A DNA stretch of 5,627 nt, taken from positions 1-5,627 of the forward strand of contig JAGQUE010000020.1 in the NCBI GenBank assembly GCA_020438665.1. Reading direction: 5' to 3'. Below the pieces are notes generated by a model that saw only the letters and a program-made list of their open reading frames with translations, did no database searches and had not been told where the DNA came from. This stretch comes from Nocardioidaceae bacterium. Lineage in GTDB: Bacteria > Actinomycetota > Actinomycetes > Propionibacteriales > Nocardioidaceae. Position numbers and translations under genes: made by a program. Each line of letters opens with the position of its first letter. Position 1 is the stretch's first letter. This document shows positions 3,786 to 5,627 of the stretch, piece by piece.

Positions 3786-4934
3786 TCAGCGCAGCGACCT
3801 GGCCAGGGCAGCCGAGGCGAGACCCAGCAAGCCAAGGCCCGCGAGGGTGAGGACGAGCAACGACAGCCAGACCTGACCGAGACCGGCTCCCTCGACGAGG
3901 ATCTTCCAGAGGGCGTCGTTCATCCAGGCGTGGGGCGTGATGAAGGCCACCCTGCGGAGCGTGTCCGGGAAGAACTCCAGCGGCTGCATCGAGCCGCCCA
4001 GCGCGGCGAGCACGAGTGACAGCATCAGTCCGATCGCGCTCACCTGCTGCTCGGTCCGGCCGAGTGTCCCGAGCAGCATCGCGACACCGGTGCCGACCAG
4101 CGACATGGCGACGCACAGCAGCCACACGGCCAGCGGGTCGTGCCAGTCGACGCCGAAGAGCAGCATGCTCCCGAAGAAGACGATGACGGCCTGCAGCATC
4201 GCCACCACGAAGCGGCTGATCGCCTCGCCGGTCACGATCCGGGCGATCGGCACGGGCGCGGCCCGCACCCGGCGGGTGACGCCGAGCAGCCGCGTGGTCA
4301 GCAGATAGGTCGCGCCGGTCGCGGACGCCAGGAAGATGAACAAGGTGAGCTCGCCGGCAGCGAGCACCGCTCGGATGCTGGCGGCCTCGTTGCCGGGCTC
4401 GCCGACCTCGTCGACCGTGACCGAGGTGGCCGGCACGGCCGAGGCGGCCGCGTCGACGGCGGCCGCGGCCTGGTCTGCCGGCACCCCGGTCTGCTCGGCG
4501 ACGACCGCGACGACACGGTCGCGCACCCCGGCCTCCTCGATCGCCGACGTGGCGATCGTGCGCAGCTGGGTGTCGTCGCCGGCGCCTGAGGAGAACCACC
4601 GGAAGGTCGTGAGATCCGCGCCGGTAGCACCGGGCTCGACCACCCAGCCGCCGTCGAGCGTACGCCGAGCGACATCGTCGCGCAGCGCACCGGCGTCGGA
4701 GACCCGGACGACGGTGACGTTGGCGGTCGCCTCGAGCCGGGCGGTGACGGCTCGACTGAGCTCGGTCGGGTGCGGGTCGACCACCCCGACCCTGTAGTCG
4801 CCCACCGACCCTCCGATGGCGACGCCGAGCGAGAACACGATGAGCAGCGGCAGCACGACGAGGAAGAACAGGTTGGACCGGTCGGAGAAGAGCCGCTTGA
4901 GGTTGGCGCGGACGATGGCGACCACGGCGTTCAC
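3786..4934 (-). CDS. ABC-2 type transporter permease (second of a pair)
   Basis: 382 residues, a membrane subunit of an ABC exporter of the ABC-2 class (drug, antibiotic or lipid efflux). It has a short cytoplasmic helix (1-20, with LKRLFSDRSN), TM1 about 22-41, then a large extracytoplasmic domain (about 42-190, Ala/Val/Asp-rich). A cluster of about five further membrane helices runs from about 195 to 381. The loop after TM2, RLLGVTRRVRAAPVPIARIV (215-234), is the family's coupling region, which contacts the ATPase. ITPHAWMNDALWKI near the C-terminus is the usual P-x2-W motif region before the last helix. Start: GTG at 4934-4932, overlapping the stop of the upstream permease as GTGA, so translation is probably coupled. 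The ATPase is not in the window and likely precedes the pair. The substrate is unknown. Confidence 0.92.
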   Translation of the reverse strand: MNAVVAIVRANLKRLFSDRSNLFFLVVLPLLIVFSLGVAIGGSVGDYRVGVVDPHPTELSRAVTARLEATANVTVVRVSDAGALRDDVARRTLDGGWVVEPGATGADLTTFRWFSSGAGDDTQLRTIATSAIEEAGVRDRVVAVVAEQTGVPADQAAAAVDAAASAVPATSVTVDEVGEPGNEAASIRAVLAAGELTLFIFLASATGATYLLTTRLLGVTRRVRAAPVPIARIVTGEAISRFVVAMLQAVIVFFGSMLLFGVDWHDPLAVWLLCVAMSLVGTGVAMLLGTLGRTEQQVSAIGLMLSLVLAALGGSMQPLEFFPDTLRRVAFITPHAWMNDALWKILVEGAGLGQVWLSLLVLTLAGLGLLGLASAALARSLR

Positions 4935-5627
4935 GGGCGCACCCTCCGTCCGGCGAGAAGGAGCCCGGGAATGCCGACCACTACGGCAAAGAGCAGCAGG
5001 ATGCCGAACGGCAACAGCGCGGCGGTCCAGCCCTGACCGCCCGTCAGCCGCACGAGGCCCTCGTTGAACCAGTAGTGCGGGGTCAGCTTGGTCGCGACGG
5101 CGGCGATCCCGCCGGAGCGCGCCATCGAGAAGAATGAGCCGCCGAGGATGCCGAGCACCAGCGCAACACCGGCCTGGACCGCGCCCGCCTGCTCCGCCGT
5201 ACGCGCGGTGCCCACGACGAACGACGCCGTCGAGACCGCGGCGAGCACGCCGCCGACGACGAGCAGGCCGACCCCGACGGGGCTGCCGAAGGACGCCCCG
5301 AGCAGCAGGGTGGCGAACACGACGAGGAACGTCATCGAGGCGAGCCCGATCGCAAGGCTCACGAGGACCTTGGAGGCGACGACCTGCCAGGGTGGCACCG
5401 GGGCGGCCAGGATGCGGGGCAGCGTGCCGACCCGGCGCTCCTCCAGGAGCCCGAGGACACCGAACTGGACGGTGAAGAACAAGAAGAACGTCGCCATGCC
5501 GGCGGCGACCTGGGTCTTGGGATCGATCCCGTCGGCGCTCTGGCTGGCGTCCGCCATGGCGGCGGTCGACGGGCTGGAGATGACGGCCTGGGCGACCTCC
5601 TCCGGAGGGGTCGAGGCGCCGAGCTGG
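4931..5627 (-). CDS. ABC-2 type transporter permease (first of a pair), N-terminus beyond right edge
   Basis: The frame stays open to the window edge, so the visible part is the C-terminal 231 residues; an internal ATG at 5557 is not the true start. The visible sequence begins with the end of an extracytoplasmic segment (QLGASTPPEEVAQAVISSPS). A helix then leads into the ABC-2 coupling region GLLEERRVGTLPRILAAPVP. About four more membrane helices follow, with LTPHYWFNEGLVRLTGG before the last one, ending in a basic tail (LAGRRVRP). Its layout parallels the downstream permease (EERRVGTLPRILAAPV against GVTRRVRAAPV; TPHYWFNEG against TPHAWMNDA). The two are therefore probably paralogues that form the two halves of one heterodimeric exporter. 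They are joined by a GTGA overlap. Confidence 0.92.
   Translation of the reverse strand, partial: QLGASTPPEEVAQAVISSPSTAAMADASQSADGIDPKTQVAAGMATFFLFFTVQFGVLGLLEERRVGTLPRILAAPVPPWQVVASKVLVSLAIGLASMTFLVVFATLLLGASFGSPVGVGLLVVGGVLAAVSTASFVVGTARTAEQAGAVQAGVALVLGILGGSFFSMARSGGIAAVATKLTPHYWFNEGLVRLTGGQGWTAALLPFGILLLFAVVVGIPGLLLAGRRVRP

Noticed and set aside
3565..4599. A 344-codon open frame overlapping the ABC permease on the same strand
   Set aside because: Arg/Gly/Ala-rich frame-shifted shadow; the overlapping permease frame has membrane helices and family motifs.
1..5627. tRNA, rRNA, CRISPR array or prophage
   Set aside because: No cloverleaf or TTCGANTC-type arm in context, no regularly spaced repeats, and no phage-like genes. 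Genes fill nearly the whole window.

Overview
This is a high-GC window, almost certainly from a high-GC actinobacterium. The GC-biased codons, GTG starts, GTGA gene overlaps, an actinobacterial FmdB/Ruc-type zinc-ribbon protein, an LCP protein and Ala/Val-rich membrane proteins all fit. The overall look is like Nocardioides and relatives (Propionibacteriales), but the genus is my inference. No sign of phage, insertion sequence or CRISPR is visible; this looks like chromosomal backbone.

Layout, left to right. (1) Minus strand, running off the left edge: the N-terminus of a membrane-anchored penicillin acylase family protein. (2) Plus strand from 426: a small FmdB-type zinc-ribbon protein with a long serine-rich tail, matching the redox-regulated actinobacterial chaperone studied in M. 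tuberculosis as Rv0991c (Ruc). A -10 box and a CIRCE-like HrcA operator lie just upstream, in the divergent intergenic region. (3) Plus strand: a SAF/CpaB-like membrane-anchored protein, then mscL (large-conductance mechanosensitive channel) with an unusually short periplasmic loop. (4) A convergent intergenic region of 150 bases holding a perfect 10-bp GC hairpin (probable terminator) and a striking 71-bp interrupted palindrome whose outer ends are DnaA-box sequences. (5) Minus strand: an LCP (LytR-CpsA-Psr) cell-wall ligase gene, with a previously uncalled 84-residue gene coupled to its end through a GTGA overlap. (6) A 213-base intergenic region with overlapping hairpins capable of forming a pseudoknot (3' of the ABC operon) and a candidate LCP promoter with a direct repeat. 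(7) Minus strand: two ABC-2 type permease genes, also joined by a GTGA overlap; the upstream one runs off the right edge.

The genes share a loose envelope/stress theme: heat-shock chaperone, osmotic safety valve, cell-wall polymer attachment and efflux. They do not form one pathway. Units I infer: a divergent acylase | zinc-ribbon pair around the HrcA site; zinc-ribbon, SAF and mscL co-directional; an LCP plus small-gene operon; and an ABC permease operon whose ATPase is probably further right, outside the window.

The most unusual element is the 71-bp palindrome. The HrcA operator on a Ruc-type gene, the coupled small gene and the pseudoknot-like repeats are the next best leads. I saw no clear evidence of a wholly new multi-gene system.
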